Assembly: GCF_000340565.2 (NCBI RefSeq)
Contig: NZ_CP007203.1
Location: 3,266,955 to 3,330,954, forward strand
DNA: 64,000 nt
Direction: 5' to 3'
From: Nodularia spumigena CCY9414
Lineage (GTDB): Bacteria; Cyanobacteriota; Cyanobacteriia; Cyanobacteriales; Nostocaceae
Shown here: in pieces, positions 8,703 to 18,583 of the stretch
Numbering within the stretch: the first letter of the stretch is position 1
Layout: each line of letters starts with the position of its first letter
The notes under the pieces: model-generated
Told to the model about the DNA's origin: nothing
Seen by the model: only the letters and a program-made list of their open reading frames with translations
Database searches by the model: none
Translations under genes and position numbers: made by a program

Positions 8703-9014
8703 ACGATTGCGTGGCTTTAGCCACAGTGTTAAAATAGATTAGCGAGAAAACAAGTAGGAATAACCTTCAGCGCATTGAAGTATCCTAGTACGGAGCAATC
8801 CCGGCAACGGACATATCCGACTCGATTCGGAATAGTTAAAGGGCGAATAATGGCAGGATATGGAGCGTTCATCTTTAAAATATGAAGGACTCAGAAAGTA
8901 TGCGCGAATGAGAGCAAAAGCTCTTTGAGTGAGTAGAGGGATACTTGAATGTCCCGTTGTCGCCTTTTTCAGGTAGGCAAGAATCCCCTGGCTTTAGACG
9001 TGGGGAGGTTCAAT
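8643..9014 (+). mobile_element. IS200/IS605-type end relic (two right-end-like hairpins)
   Basis: Two related hairpins in the same orientation lie 341 bases apart: CCCCTGACTTTAGGCATGGGG at 8647-8667 and CCCCTGGCTTTAGACGTGGGG near 8988-9008. The second is preceded by AGAAT and followed by AGGTTCAA, the usual right end of IS605/IS1341 elements, where the TnpB guide (omega) RNA scaffold also ends. No tnpA or tnpB reading frame is left between them. I read this as a degenerate element or right-end fragment. Whether the intervening RNA is still made is unknown. Confidence 0.55.
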
Positions 9015-9152
9015 CTACTTCTTGATGTCTGGAAAATACTCCTACTGCATATTTATGATTTTTATTAACCATATTTCCTCAAGCCAACAAAATTCTTGTT
9101 TACGAGCCACAGCATATACTCATAAAAAATACATACTGTGGCTCTGAATGCT

Positions 9153-9443
9153 TTAATCTTGTTCAGAACCTGGCTGACCTGGCTCACTTGGTTGACCTGG
9201 TTGGTCTGGCTCACTTGGTTCACCTGGTCTGTCTGGCTCACCTGGTTTACCTGGCTCACCTGGCTGTGTTCCCGGAGCAGTATCATCTCTAGGTGGTACT
9301 GTTTGGGAATGTATAGTGCCAGTTGTAGATTCGCTCAAATGAGTTAATGCGAATGCTGGGACATTGATCAAAGCACTCACACCAGCGACTCCCACAAGGC
9401 TAGCAAGCATTTTGAAGAAACTTGTATTTTTGTTTGCTTTCAT
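9153..9443 (-). CDS. Small secreted collagen-like (Gly-Glu/Gln-Pro) protein
   Basis: The 96-residue protein has a clear signal peptide (basic N-terminus, hydrophobic residues 11-30, cleavage probably after PAFA at 28-32). A short hydrophilic segment follows, then a low-complexity tail of PGE, PGK, PGQ and SEP units to the end (residues 59-93). The GXP-like periodicity resembles collagen-like or cell-wall proline-rich tails, although the frame is irregular and too short for a stable triple helix. There are no cysteines. It lies alone, with an AT-rich region upstream. A role at the cell surface is inference from composition. Confidence 0.6.
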   Translation of the reverse strand: MKANKNTSFFKMLASLVGVAGVSALINVPAFALTHLSESTTGTIHSQTVPPRDDTAPGTQPGEPGKPGEPDRPGEPSEPDQPGQPSEPGQPGSEQD

Positions 9444-10092
9444 TGGTATATCCTGAGATTACAACAGCAAAACTTTTAAATTGCCAAGTAATTTGATGAA
9501 ATTTGTCCAAAATCTTGACGTATTTCCCACTGCGATTAACTCTTGTTCAGTCAGAAATACTAAACTTGAATTTTGCCTTTATTTTTCAAGATTAATGCTG
9601 TTAAACTCCCAGAACGTCTGTCTAAAGCATAAGATAATGTTAAACACAGAAGTGATGACCAACACCAACAAGTTTGATGATTAAATTTGGTTTCTCTAAA
9701 TAGTTCTAATTAAGTCGGCGAGAAAAATTCAATGTACATGAAGAAATATAAATTGTTCGTAGGGTGTGTTATGCCGAAGGCTAACGCACCTTGAATTGTT
9801 GACACAAAAAGCCGAAGTTTTGACGGTGCGTTGCGCTGCGCGACAACACACCCTACATTAAAAGTTCTTAATATAGCTGGAAATATTAGTGCCGACTTAT
9901 GAGTCCTGATAAGCCTTTTTATCTTCCATTTTTGCCTCAGTACATAGAAAATTTTTACTACTGAAGAATATATCAGCAAATCACCTCAAATACTACTTGT
10001 GACAGTATTTTTAGGTAAGTCATACCTGTAACCGATGGCAAATAGTACAAAAACCTGCTCAAATAAAGGTTGGTGTTGCCTATACTGGAGTA
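9444..10092. other. Gene-free interval with one MITE-like repeat
   Basis: No convincing gene is present. The interval holds the GTAGGGTGTGTT inverted repeat element (9759-9856) and otherwise AT-rich, unstructured sequence. Confidence 0.5.
9759..9856. repeat. MITE-like element with 12-bp inverted ends
   Basis: The ends GTAGGGTGTGTT (9759-9770) and AACACACCCTAC (9845-9856) are perfect inverted repeats around a 74-base interior that contains a second imperfect inversion (GCTAACGCACC / GGTGCGTTGCGC). This is the pattern of a small folded miniature element common in cyanobacterial intergenic DNA. Confidence 0.7.
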
Positions 10093-11220
10093 ATGACAGA
10101 TCGCGTTTTGATACTTGGTGGAAGAGGGCGGATTGGTAGCAATGTTGCGGCGGATATCGCCACCCACACGCAGGCACAAATTACGATTACTGGACGCTCT
10201 CCAGAGGCACAAAGGAGCGTCAGCTCGTCTTTGGGCAAGAAAGTTGATTTTTTGGTGTTGGACTTGGCAGAAGTTGATAAATTGAGAGAGGCGATCGCTC
10301 ACTCCAATTTAGTTATCCATTGTGCTGGACCATTTCACTACCGAGATGCTAATGTTCTCAAAATTTGCATTGAACAAGGTGTCAACTATCTAGATGTCAG
10401 TGACCATCGTTCTTATACTAGCAAAGCTCTAAATTACCATGAACAAGCTGTTGCTGCTGGCGTAACCGCAATTATTAATACTGGCATTTTTCCCGGAATT
10501 TCTAACAGCATGGTGCGTCAGTGTGTCGAGCAATTTGACGAACCAGAAAAAATACATTTAAGTTATTTAGTATCTGGTTCTGGTGGTGCGGGAATTACAG
10601 TCATGCGGACAACCTTTTTAGGATTACAATATCCTTTTGCAGCTTGGATAGATAGAAAGTGGCAAAAAATCCAGCCTTATAGTCAAAGAGAAGTTGTTGA
10701 TTTTCCCTCTCCCTATGGACGCAGTGGCGTTTACTGGTTTGATATGCCAGAAACCTTTACAATACCCCACGCCTTCCCATCAGTTCAAACTGTAGTTACC
10801 AAGTTTGGCTCTATTCCCGACTTTTATAACCACCTCACTTGGATGGCCGCCCATATATTTCCGAAGTGGTTAATGCAGCGTCGTTACATGATTGAATTTT
10901 TGTCGCGCCTCAGTCACTTGATGACCGATTTCACCAATAATTTCAGTGGAATTGGGGTAGCGGTGCGTTCAGAAGTTACAGGTAAAAAAAATGGTCAAAC
11001 AGCCGTTTACTGTTCTACATTAGTACATGAAAATACAGCCGTAGCCTCTGGCTGTGGTACAGGTAGCATTGCCCAACTGTTATTAGAGGGTAAATTGACA
11101 AAACCCGGTGTTTCACCTGTAGAAGCAGCATTATCCACAGATTTATTTATCCCAGCTATGCACAACCGAGGAATTAAAATAAATTACAATTGGGTTGACA
11201 CTCCCCAGGTAGAACTATGA
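10093..11220 (+). CDS. Saccharopine dehydrogenase-like NAD(P)-binding protein
   Basis: The 375-residue protein begins with a Rossmann dinucleotide-binding motif VLILGGRGRIGSNVA at residues 5-19, then TITGR and the segment VIHCAGPFHYRDANVLKICIEQGVNYLDVSDH. This is the N-terminal domain pattern of the saccharopine dehydrogenase / homospermidine synthase-like superfamily. The C-terminal half has the mixed alpha/beta dimerisation domain (GGAGITVMRTTFLGLQYPF). Substrate is unknown; these proteins are widespread in cyanobacteria. The next gene starts inside its stop codon (ATGA overlap), so the two are translationally coupled. Confidence 0.8.
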   Translation: MTDRVLILGGRGRIGSNVAADIATHTQAQITITGRSPEAQRSVSSSLGKKVDFLVLDLAEVDKLREAIAHSNLVIHCAGPFHYRDANVLKICIEQGVNYLDVSDHRSYTSKALNYHEQAVAAGVTAIINTGIFPGISNSMVRQCVEQFDEPEKIHLSYLVSGSGGAGITVMRTTFLGLQYPFAAWIDRKWQKIQPYSQREVVDFPSPYGRSGVYWFDMPETFTIPHAFPSVQTVVTKFGSIPDFYNHLTWMAAHIFPKWLMQRRYMIEFLSRLSHLMTDFTNNFSGIGVAVRSEVTGKKNGQTAVYCSTLVHENTAVASGCGTGSIAQLLLEGKLTKPGVSPVEAALSTDLFIPAMHNRGIKINYNWVDTPQVEL

Positions 11221-11603
11221 CTAACCCTAATGACTTTGATGATGATGACTTTGACTTTGAGGACGAAGAGACATTTCAAGTCAAACGCGTTAGCCAAATG
11301 ACCGAAGGGGAGAAGTTACAGCGCTTTAAGCGATATTTCGACAGCAGTAGTCGTGCTTTGTTGCAACAATGCCTATTTCGGATCACCGAGGACGAAGATG
11401 GTAAAGGCACATTAGAGATTCTTTGCCCTAATGAAGTCATCAGACAACGCTTATACAGAAAAAAACGCAAAATTACCAACAGTCTCAACGGTTGTTGGAG
11501 CCATATCCGATGGTTCTCACTATGTCTGGAGGAAGATGGTAAAGTCTGTTGCCATAAGTACACCCGTAACGGCGATTTGGTAACACCTGACAATAATTCG
11601 TAA
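11217..11603 (+). CDS. Hypothetical protein with acidic N-terminus (128 aa)
   Basis: The start ATG overlaps the stop of the saccharopine-dehydrogenase-like gene by four bases. The first 20 residues are almost all Asp, Glu and Phe (DDDDFDFEDEE), followed by a basic, helical middle and a C-terminal part with three cysteines (residues about 94, 104 and 112, in CWS, CLE, CCH contexts). I do not recognise the family. The coupling suggests that it works with, or is regulated together with, the dehydrogenase-like protein. Confidence 0.6.
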   Translation: MTNPNDFDDDDFDFEDEETFQVKRVSQMTEGEKLQRFKRYFDSSSRALLQQCLFRITEDEDGKGTLEILCPNEVIRQRLYRKKRKITNSLNGCWSHIRWFSLCLEEDGKVCCHKYTRNGDLVTPDNNS

Positions 11604-11742
11604 TACTCGCCAAAGGCGAGAAGCAAGCTAGGTAATTCGTAATTGAGACAATCATATTTTACCGGGATTTCCAGGTTTATTGGGCAATAGGGAGAAATTA
11701 ATGCCCTATGTCCCCTTTTCCATGCCTACTTCTCTATGTTCA

Positions 11743-11994
11743 ATGCCTAAAAAACAAAAATTTCCTCACCTAGTCGGTTCTAAGTGGACAACACACCAAA
11801 AAATAGATGGCTGGCGGCACTTCCAAGTCGTTAACCGGAAAAATCAGAGTAAGTGGGTATATGCCGAAATGGTTGCGGCTTGTGACCCCAATGTCCGCTT
11901 TTGGTTAAATGCCAAATTGTTACAAGATAACTCTCAGTGGCAAGCTGGCTGGCAATCTCTACAAGAAATTGAAGCTATAGAATCGGAAATATGA
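11743..11994 (+). CDS. Trp-rich TIGR02450-type small protein
   Basis: From the ATG at 11743 the 83-residue protein contains KWTT, GWRHFQVV, SKWVYAEMVAACDP, FWLN, QWQAGWQSL: regularly spaced tryptophans that match the small Trp-rich TIGR02450 family found in cyanobacteria and marine proteobacteria. Function is unknown. A longer TTG-initiated form from 11680 is possible but adds only low-quality sequence. No neighbour suggests a role. Confidence 0.75.
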   Translation: MPKKQKFPHLVGSKWTTHQKIDGWRHFQVVNRKNQSKWVYAEMVAACDPNVRFWLNAKLLQDNSQWQAGWQSLQEIEAIESEI

Positions 11995-12523
11995 GGCAAT
12001 TTTGTAAAATTAATAATTTATTACAAACAAATTACCAACAGTCAAAAAGTATAGCCCAGAGAGTCTTGGCAATGACTGAATTTTGCCAATATGCCTGCTA
12101 TGGCAATTCACAGTGATATTTTTAGCACTGAATGACGAATCTCGGTCTTCAACTTTCCCACTCAGCCCATTTTGCTGGTTATCAGCCTATTTAAAGGTAG
12201 TTTAAATCCATGAAAACTATATACAAAAGTATATACAGTTATTTTGTCTTTTGTAACTTTTTTATAAAAAAATTAAACTAAAAATTTAATTAATTGCTTT
12301 TTTAAGCCAATTAATAGTATTTTGTGGTTAAAAAATTAAACATAATCTTTTTAAAACCTTAAGAAAACGAATTTAGACGTTTTTCAACTTTCAACCCCCT
12401 TTCCTTTCTGTGTAATTTGGACAATAATGACAATCACACAGATCAGACATCGCTATGCGCGGCTAGGTGAAGGCAAAAGCTTGAGCCACGAGTTTGACAA
12501 ACAATTATCAGAGGCAAACAACA
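11995..12523. promoter_or_regulatory. Long AT-rich leader upstream of chlL
   Basis: This 530-base gene-free stretch lies directly upstream of chlL and is strongly AT-rich between 12210 and 12370, with runs of A and T. No gene is visible. It probably holds the chlL promoter and a long 5' untranslated region, but no specific binding site could be defined by eye. Confidence 0.4.
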
Positions 12524-13390
12524 GTGAAACTAGCAGTTTACGGAAAAGGTGGTATTGGTAAATCCACAACTAGCTGTAATATCTCCGTCGCCCTAGCCAA
12601 ACGCGGCAAGAAAGTTCTGCAAATTGGTTGTGACCCCAAACACGACAGCACCTTCACTCTCACAGGGTTTTTGATTCCCACAATTATTGACACTCTCCAA
12701 GAAAAAGACTACCACTACGAAGATGTTTGGCCAGAAGATGTAATTTATAAAGGCTATGGCGGTGTAGATTGTGTAGAAGCAGGTGGTCCACCGGCAGGCG
12801 CAGGCTGTGGGGGCTACGTAGTTGGCGAAACCGTAAAATTACTGAAAGAACTCAACGCTTTTGATGAGTATGATGTGATTCTGTTTGATGTACTAGGTGA
12901 CGTTGTTTGTGGTGGTTTCGCAGCTCCACTCAACTATGCTGATTACTGCATGATTGTGACTGACAATGGCTTTGATGCCTTGTTTGCAGCCAATCGGATT
13001 GCGGCATCAGTACGGGAGAAAGCCAGAACTCACCCACTGCGTTTAGCTGGTCTAATTGGCAACCGCACCGCTAAACGGGATTTGATAGATAAATATATAG
13101 AAACTGTTCCTATGCCAGTTCTGGAAGTTTTACCTTTAATTGAAGATATCCGTATTTCCCGCGTCAAGGGTAAAACTTTGTTTGAAATGGCAGAACATGA
13201 TCCTTCTCTGAGCTACGTTTGCGATTACTACCTGAATATTGCTGACCAAATTCTGGCGCGTCCAGAAGGTGTAGTACCAAATGATACTCCAGACCGGGAA
13301 TTATTCTCTTTGTTGTCTGATTTTTACCTAAATCCGGGTAAACACCAGGTTCCTAATTCAGAAGAGGCACTAGACTTGATGATTGTATAA
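12524..13390 (+). CDS. chlL: Light-independent protochlorophyllide reductase, L subunit
   Basis: The 288-residue protein has the NifH-like P-loop GKGGIGKST at residues 7-15, the switch region and the two cysteine contexts that ligate the bridging [4Fe-4S] cluster (AGCGGY and [11 protein letters not shown]). The sequence matches ChlL throughout. It is the ATP-driven electron donor to ChlN-ChlB in dark-operative reduction of protochlorophyllide to chlorophyllide. The GTG at 12524 gives the family's usual length and start, with an AGAGG ribosome site upstream; a TTG ten codons earlier is not needed. chlN lies downstream, separated by a DUF5331 gene. chlB is not in the window. Confidence 0.97.
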   Translation: MKLAVYGKGGIGKSTTSCNISVALAKRGKKVLQIGCDPKHDSTFTLTGFLIPTIIDTLQEKDYHYEDVWPEDVIYKGYGGVDCVEAGGPPAGAGCGGYVVGETVKLLKELNAFDEYDVILFDVLGDVVCGGFAAPLNYADYCMIVTDNGFDALFAANRIAASVREKARTHPLRLAGLIGNRTAKRDLIDKYIETVPMPVLEVLPLIEDIRISRVKGKTLFEMAEHDPSLSYVCDYYLNIADQILARPEGVVPNDTPDRELFSLLSDFYLNPGKHQVPNSEEALDLMIV

Positions 13391-13420
13391 CAACATCAAT
13401 ATTCAGGATGAGGAAAAAAT

Positions 13421-14158
13421 ATGGCTTTCTTTAGTAGCTTTACAGATTCAATCAGACAGAAGTGGTTGCAATTCTTTCAGGCAAACCGTGAATGGATTAC
13501 TCTGCACATGAAAGCAGAGTCGGTTTACACTCCTGATGGCGGAAAAAGACCACCTTCATACCTCATCCTGGGCGTTGTCAACGCGCTGGAACCAAAACTG
13601 GCACAGTTAATGATGCCCTTTTCCCGGCTGAATGCTGACGCTGATACTTTGATTGAAGTGCTGGATTTGCATTTTGACCCAGATATTGCTCTCGGTAACC
13701 GTTTCATTCCTCCAGCCGAAACAGAAGATGCAGAAGAGATCAATCAATACGAGTCAGCTGAGACCGTAGATGAAAATACTGAAGATGAAACTCTGGCCAT
13801 GTCTTATGCAAATGGCTTTGAGATGGATTCTGATCTGCAAAATCTAGTGGTCGAAGAGTCCGATTCCCGTGAAAATGAACTGGGTGATGAGTTCAAAGAA
13901 ACACTCAGTATGGACGCAGATGATTTTGGCGAGATTTCTTTTGATGCACCCACTGCGTCGGAAGAAACGCTGGATGACCAAATGCTGGAGGAATTAAATA
14001 CACCAGACGAGAACGCCTTTAAAGACGTGTTGTCAGATGTCTGGGGTAATGAAACAGCGTCGGAAAACAGTGAAGAAAATAACGATTTATTAGGGGAAGA
14101 ACTGCCATCAGGAGTTTTTGATGAGTCAGAAATTGCCCGTCTCTTCCCCAACGCTTAA
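13421..14158 (+). CDS. DUF5331 protein between chlL and chlN
   Basis: The 245-residue protein starts with a conserved aromatic N-terminal domain of about 95 residues (MAFFSSFTDSIRQKWLQFFQ, PPSYLILGVVNALEPKLAQLM) and continues as a very acidic, low-complexity tail (residues about 105-240) rich in Asp, Glu and Ser. This is the DUF5331 arrangement, which in cyanobacteria sits between chlL and chlN. It starts 31 bases after chlL. Position suggests a link to the dark protochlorophyllide reductase, for example assembly or regulation, but no function is established to my knowledge. Confidence 0.85.
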   Translation: MAFFSSFTDSIRQKWLQFFQANREWITLHMKAESVYTPDGGKRPPSYLILGVVNALEPKLAQLMMPFSRLNADADTLIEVLDLHFDPDIALGNRFIPPAETEDAEEINQYESAETVDENTEDETLAMSYANGFEMDSDLQNLVVEESDSRENELGDEFKETLSMDADDFGEISFDAPTASEETLDDQMLEELNTPDENAFKDVLSDVWGNETASENSEENNDLLGEELPSGVFDESEIARLFPNA

Positions 14159-14276
14159 TTATTGCCGTTCCTGTTGAATATAGGGACTGCTCACTGGCAC
14201 TATGTGCCACAAGCTACGGTATTCAGGGGGACACATCATCTCCCCCTCATGCCTGCCCTATATTCACCTGCTATAA

Positions 14277-15710
<1,434 letters not shown>

Positions 15711-15717
15711 TAATATG

Positions 15718-15746
15718 GAGTGGGGTGAATGATGCTAACCCCACTC
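15718..15746 (+). terminator. Hairpin after chlN
   Basis: GAGTGGGGT (15718-15726) pairs perfectly with ACCCCACTC (15738-15746). It lies seven bases after the chlN stop. The T-tract after it is weak, so it may act as an mRNA-end stabiliser as much as a terminator. Confidence 0.5.
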
Positions 15747-15776
15747 TATGTTATTTGGGTATAAGTGAGGTTTTCT

Positions 15777-15998
15777 ATGAGCAATACTATATCTTTTCAA
15801 GAAATAATTGGATACGTTGAAGCTCTTTCTCAGGAAGACCAAGATTTATTATTAGAACTAATTCAAAAAAGAAGAGTTGAAAAACGACGCTCAGAAATAG
15901 CTAATCATGCGGTGCAAACTTTAGCAGCAGTTGAAGCAGGAACAGCTAAAAAAGGTACTGTAGGAGATTTATGGGCTGATTTGACTGGAGATGAATGA
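15777..15998 (+). CDS. Putative antitoxin of a RelE/ParE-type pair
   Basis: The 73-residue acidic/helical protein (SFQEIIGYVEALSQEDQDLLLELIQKRR) overlaps the following toxin-like gene by four bases (ATGA), the classical toxin-antitoxin arrangement. It has no recognised DNA-binding domain that I can name, but similar short proteins precede RelE-like toxins in many cyanobacteria. ATG at 15777 is preferred, following a GTGAGG ribosome-site-like stretch. The pair sits directly downstream of chlN and upstream of the methylase-nuclease fusion. Confidence 0.65.
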   Translation: MSNTISFQEIIGYVEALSQEDQDLLLELIQKRRVEKRRSEIANHAVQTLAAVEAGTAKKGTVGDLWADLTGDE

Positions 15999-16279
15999 AA
16001 CTTTTAGTTTGGGATACCAGTTTTAAAAGAGCTTTTAAGCGAGTTATTCGTAAAAATCCCCAATTAGAGGGGAAAATATTTGAAATATTAGAATTACTAG
16101 CGTCTGATATATTTAACCCTGTTTTGAAATCTCATAAATTGAGTGGTCAGTTAGAAGGTTTATGGGCTTGTTCAGTGGCTTATGACTGTCGAATTATCTA
16201 TACATTAAAACAAGCTGAGGATGCACAAGAGGAGATAATTGTGTTGGTTGATATCGGTAGCCACGATGAGGTTTATTAA
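15995..16279 (+). CDS. RelE/ParE-superfamily toxin (YafQ/mRNA-interferase-like)
   Basis: The 94-residue protein has the family pattern: WDTSFKRAFKRVIRKNP at the N-terminus, HKLSGQLEGLWACSV in the middle, then DCRIIYTL and a C-terminal VDIGSHDEVY. The final His/Asp/Tyr residues match the YafQ-like toxins (IGTHDEVY). YafQ-type toxins cut mRNA on the ribosome. It overlaps the antitoxin by four bases. It is a complete gene with its own downstream terminator. Confidence 0.75.
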   Translation: MKLLVWDTSFKRAFKRVIRKNPQLEGKIFEILELLASDIFNPVLKSHKLSGQLEGLWACSVAYDCRIIYTLKQAEDAQEEIIVLVDIGSHDEVY

Positions 16280-16323
16280 AGTTTGGCTTTGAATCGATTA
16301 ATACCATAACAGGATGATGATTA

Positions 16324-16348
16324 GGCGAACAATTGTTCGTCTTTTTTT
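16324..16348 (+). terminator. Intrinsic terminator after the toxin-antitoxin pair
   Basis: The perfect palindrome CGAACAATTGTTCG (16326-16339) is followed by TCTTTTTTT. This is a simple rho-independent terminator placed between the toxin gene and the methylase-nuclease gene. Confidence 0.7.
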
Positions 16349-16438
16349 AAAGAAAAATCAGGGTGTTTTCATTGCTGGATTAATGTTATATTTTTACTGA
16401 TTTAATCTATTTTGAATTAATTAAAGGTTATAGAATAT

Positions 16439-18115
16439 ATGAAGCGTCTTTACTATGGTGATAACTTAAATGTTCTCAGAGATCACATTCCTGATGAATA
16501 TATTGATTTAATTTATCTTGATCCGCCATTTAACTCTAAATCTAATTATAATATTTTATTTAAGAATACCACCGGTGAACGTTCAGAAGCTCAAATTACA
16601 GCTTTTGAAGATACTTGGACATGGAGTATTGAATCTGAGAGATTTTTAGACCAAATTAAACATAAAAAAGGAGAATTATATCAATTATTAGATTTATTAG
16701 TGAGGACTCTGGGGAAAAATTCCTTATCAGCTTATTTGGTAATGATGGCAATTAGATTAATAGAGTTACATCGAGTTCTCAAATCTACAGGTAGTTTATA
16801 TTTACATTGCGATACTACAGCCAGCCATTACCTAAAAATGATTTTAGATTTGATTTTCGATGCTAGAAATTATCGTAACCAGATTACTTGGAAACGGACA
16901 AGCAGCCATAGTGATGCTAAAAAGTATGCAAGAGTTACAGATATTATTTTCTACTATGTAAAATCTAATCAATTTACATGGAATCCTCTGAAATTACCTT
17001 ATACAGATGAATATATCAAGCAATATTACTGTAATATTGATAGCGATGGTAGAAGATTTCAATTTGGTGATTTAACAAATACAAAAACGAGTAGAGGTTA
17101 TTTTTATAAACTTTTAGATTGCGATCCTCCTGATAACGGTTGGAGAATGCCTGAATCTCGCGCCCAACAATGGCTGAGTGAAGGACGGATAGCTATACCA
17201 CCAACAGGCAAAACACCACGTTATAAACGTTATTTAGATGAGGTCGCCGGTAAAGGAATCTCTGATATTTGGGATGATATACCTCCAGTAAACTCTCAAG
17301 CTAAAGAAGCTTTAGGATATCCTACACAAAAACCACAATCATTGCTTGAACGTATCATTCAAGTGAGTAGTAATAAAGATGATATTGTCCTTGACCCTTT
17401 TTGTGGATGTGGTACAGCAATACACGCAGCCGAAAAATTAGGGCGAAATTGGATAGGAATTGATATTACTCATTTAGCCATTGCACTCATAGAAAAACGA
17501 TTAAGAGACGCTTTTCCTAGCAAATTTATTGAGGATGAAAATAAAACTCAAAAATTAGTTCCAGGGATTGAATTTGAAGTAGAAGGTACACCTAAAGATT
17601 TAGCCGCAGCAGAAGATTTATTTTTACGTGACCCCTATCAATTTGAATGGTGGGCTTGTTCTTTGGTTAATGCTCAACCATACAAAGATAAAAAGAAAGG
17701 TGCAGATGGTGGTATAGATGGATTGATTTTTTTTGAAGATGTAATTGATATCAAAAAATCAAATAAGACAGCAGTAAAAAAAATTATTGTTAGCGTTAAA
17801 GGAGGTAAAAATATTAACGCCTCTATGATTAGAGATTTACGAGGAACAATGGCAACAAATAAAGCAGAAATTGGATTATTTGTTACTTTCACTCCTCCCA
17901 CGAAACCAATGATTAAGGAAGCAGCATTATCTGATTTTTATAAAGCCGGAAATGGTAGAGATTACGCAAAAGTTCAAATTTTAACTATTGAAGAATTATT
18001 AAATGGCGAAAAAAGACCAGAATTTTTTGATTTGAAACAGGGTGAATCGACTTTTAAGAAAGCACAAAGGGAAAATCAGGATCTAGCAGAACAGGGCGAA
18101 TTGTTTGAGATGTAG
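16439..18115 (+). CDS. Beta-class DNA methyltransferase fused to a PD-(D/E)XK-like C-terminal domain
   Basis: The 558-residue protein has the permuted amino-methyltransferase order: motif IV DPPF at residues 28-31 and motif I DPFCGCGT at 319-326, followed by GIDI at 340-343. This order indicates N6-adenine or N4-cytosine methylation of the beta class (type III Mod-like). A separate domain starts at about residue 390 with FEWWACSLVNAQPY, then GADGGIDG (D427) and VSVKGG (K454), then RDLRGTMATNKAEIGLFVTFTPP, a pattern matching Mrr-like restriction domains (D...xVK...G.+VT). So one chain may both modify and cut DNA, or the second domain may only bind DNA. The usual Glu or Gln before the catalytic Lys is Ser here. 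The gene is AT-rich and lies between two toxin-antitoxin pairs. Confidence 0.8.
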   Translation: MKRLYYGDNLNVLRDHIPDEYIDLIYLDPPFNSKSNYNILFKNTTGERSEAQITAFEDTWTWSIESERFLDQIKHKKGELYQLLDLLVRTLGKNSLSAYLVMMAIRLIELHRVLKSTGSLYLHCDTTASHYLKMILDLIFDARNYRNQITWKRTSSHSDAKKYARVTDIIFYYVKSNQFTWNPLKLPYTDEYIKQYYCNIDSDGRRFQFGDLTNTKTSRGYFYKLLDCDPPDNGWRMPESRAQQWLSEGRIAIPPTGKTPRYKRYLDEVAGKGISDIWDDIPPVNSQAKEALGYPTQKPQSLLERIIQVSSNKDDIVLDPFCGCGTAIHAAEKLGRNWIGIDITHLAIALIEKRLRDAFPSKFIEDENKTQKLVPGIEFEVEGTPKDLAAAEDLFLRDPYQFEWWACSLVNAQPYKDKKKGADGGIDGLIFFEDVIDIKKSNKTAVKKIIVSVKGGKNINASMIRDLRGTMATNKAEIGLFVTFTPPTKPMIKEAALSDFYKAGNGRDYAKVQILTIEELLNGEKRPEFFDLKQGESTFKKAQRENQDLAEQGELFEM

Positions 18116-18331
18116 GTAGGGTTGAGGAAGTTAAATCAAAAATTAATTATACGTTACTGTTTAGCTTCACTTTGGCACTATTATCAATTCCTTTGGTCTT
18201 TCTCTGTGTTCTCTGCGCCTCTGTGGTAGCGCTAGCACGTCTACGTTAAAAAGAGAGACAAAGGCATCGCTCAAACATTAGACCAATCAGATATAGTTAA
18301 ATTACAGAAAAAATGAAAATTCAGAATAATT

Positions 18332-18583
18332 ATGCTTAGTGGAATTAAACAAAAGGCTGTTGTCGGTAAAGATGGCAAAATTGAACTGTCTACCACCGAA
18401 CTACCAGAAGGAACAGTTGTAGAAGTCATTGTGCTATTTGAACAACCCACTGAAGAAGATGAAACTACCTATCTGATGAAATCAGAAGCTAACAAAACAC
18501 ATTTACTTAAAGCTTTAGAGAATGTAGAAAAAGGAAATTTAATATATGTTGATTTAGACGAATATGAAAAAGGTGGCATTTGA
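18332..18583 (+). CDS. Putative antitoxin partner of a YoeB-like toxin
   Basis: The 83-residue protein begins with a short beta-rich segment (IKQKAVVGKDGKIELSTTELPEGTVVEVIVL) that resembles a SpoVT/AbrB-like or DUF2281-like antitoxin N-terminus, and ends in an acidic helical tail (ALENVEKGNLIYVDLDEYEKGG). The toxin gene starts 20 bases before its stop, so the pair is coupled. It appears intact even though the toxin frame is interrupted. Confidence 0.6.
   Translation: MLSGIKQKAVVGKDGKIELSTTELPEGTVVEVIVLFEQPTEEDETTYLMKSEANKTHLLKALENVEKGNLIYVDLDEYEKGGI

Noticed and set aside
12000-12493. A longer chlL start at TTG 12494
   Set aside because: The GTG at 12524 gives the usual ChlL length and start residues and has a ribosome site upstream.
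16439-18115. Type III Mod protein with missing Res partner
   Set aside because: The C-terminal restriction-like domain in the same chain explains the system better, and no helicase Res gene is nearby.
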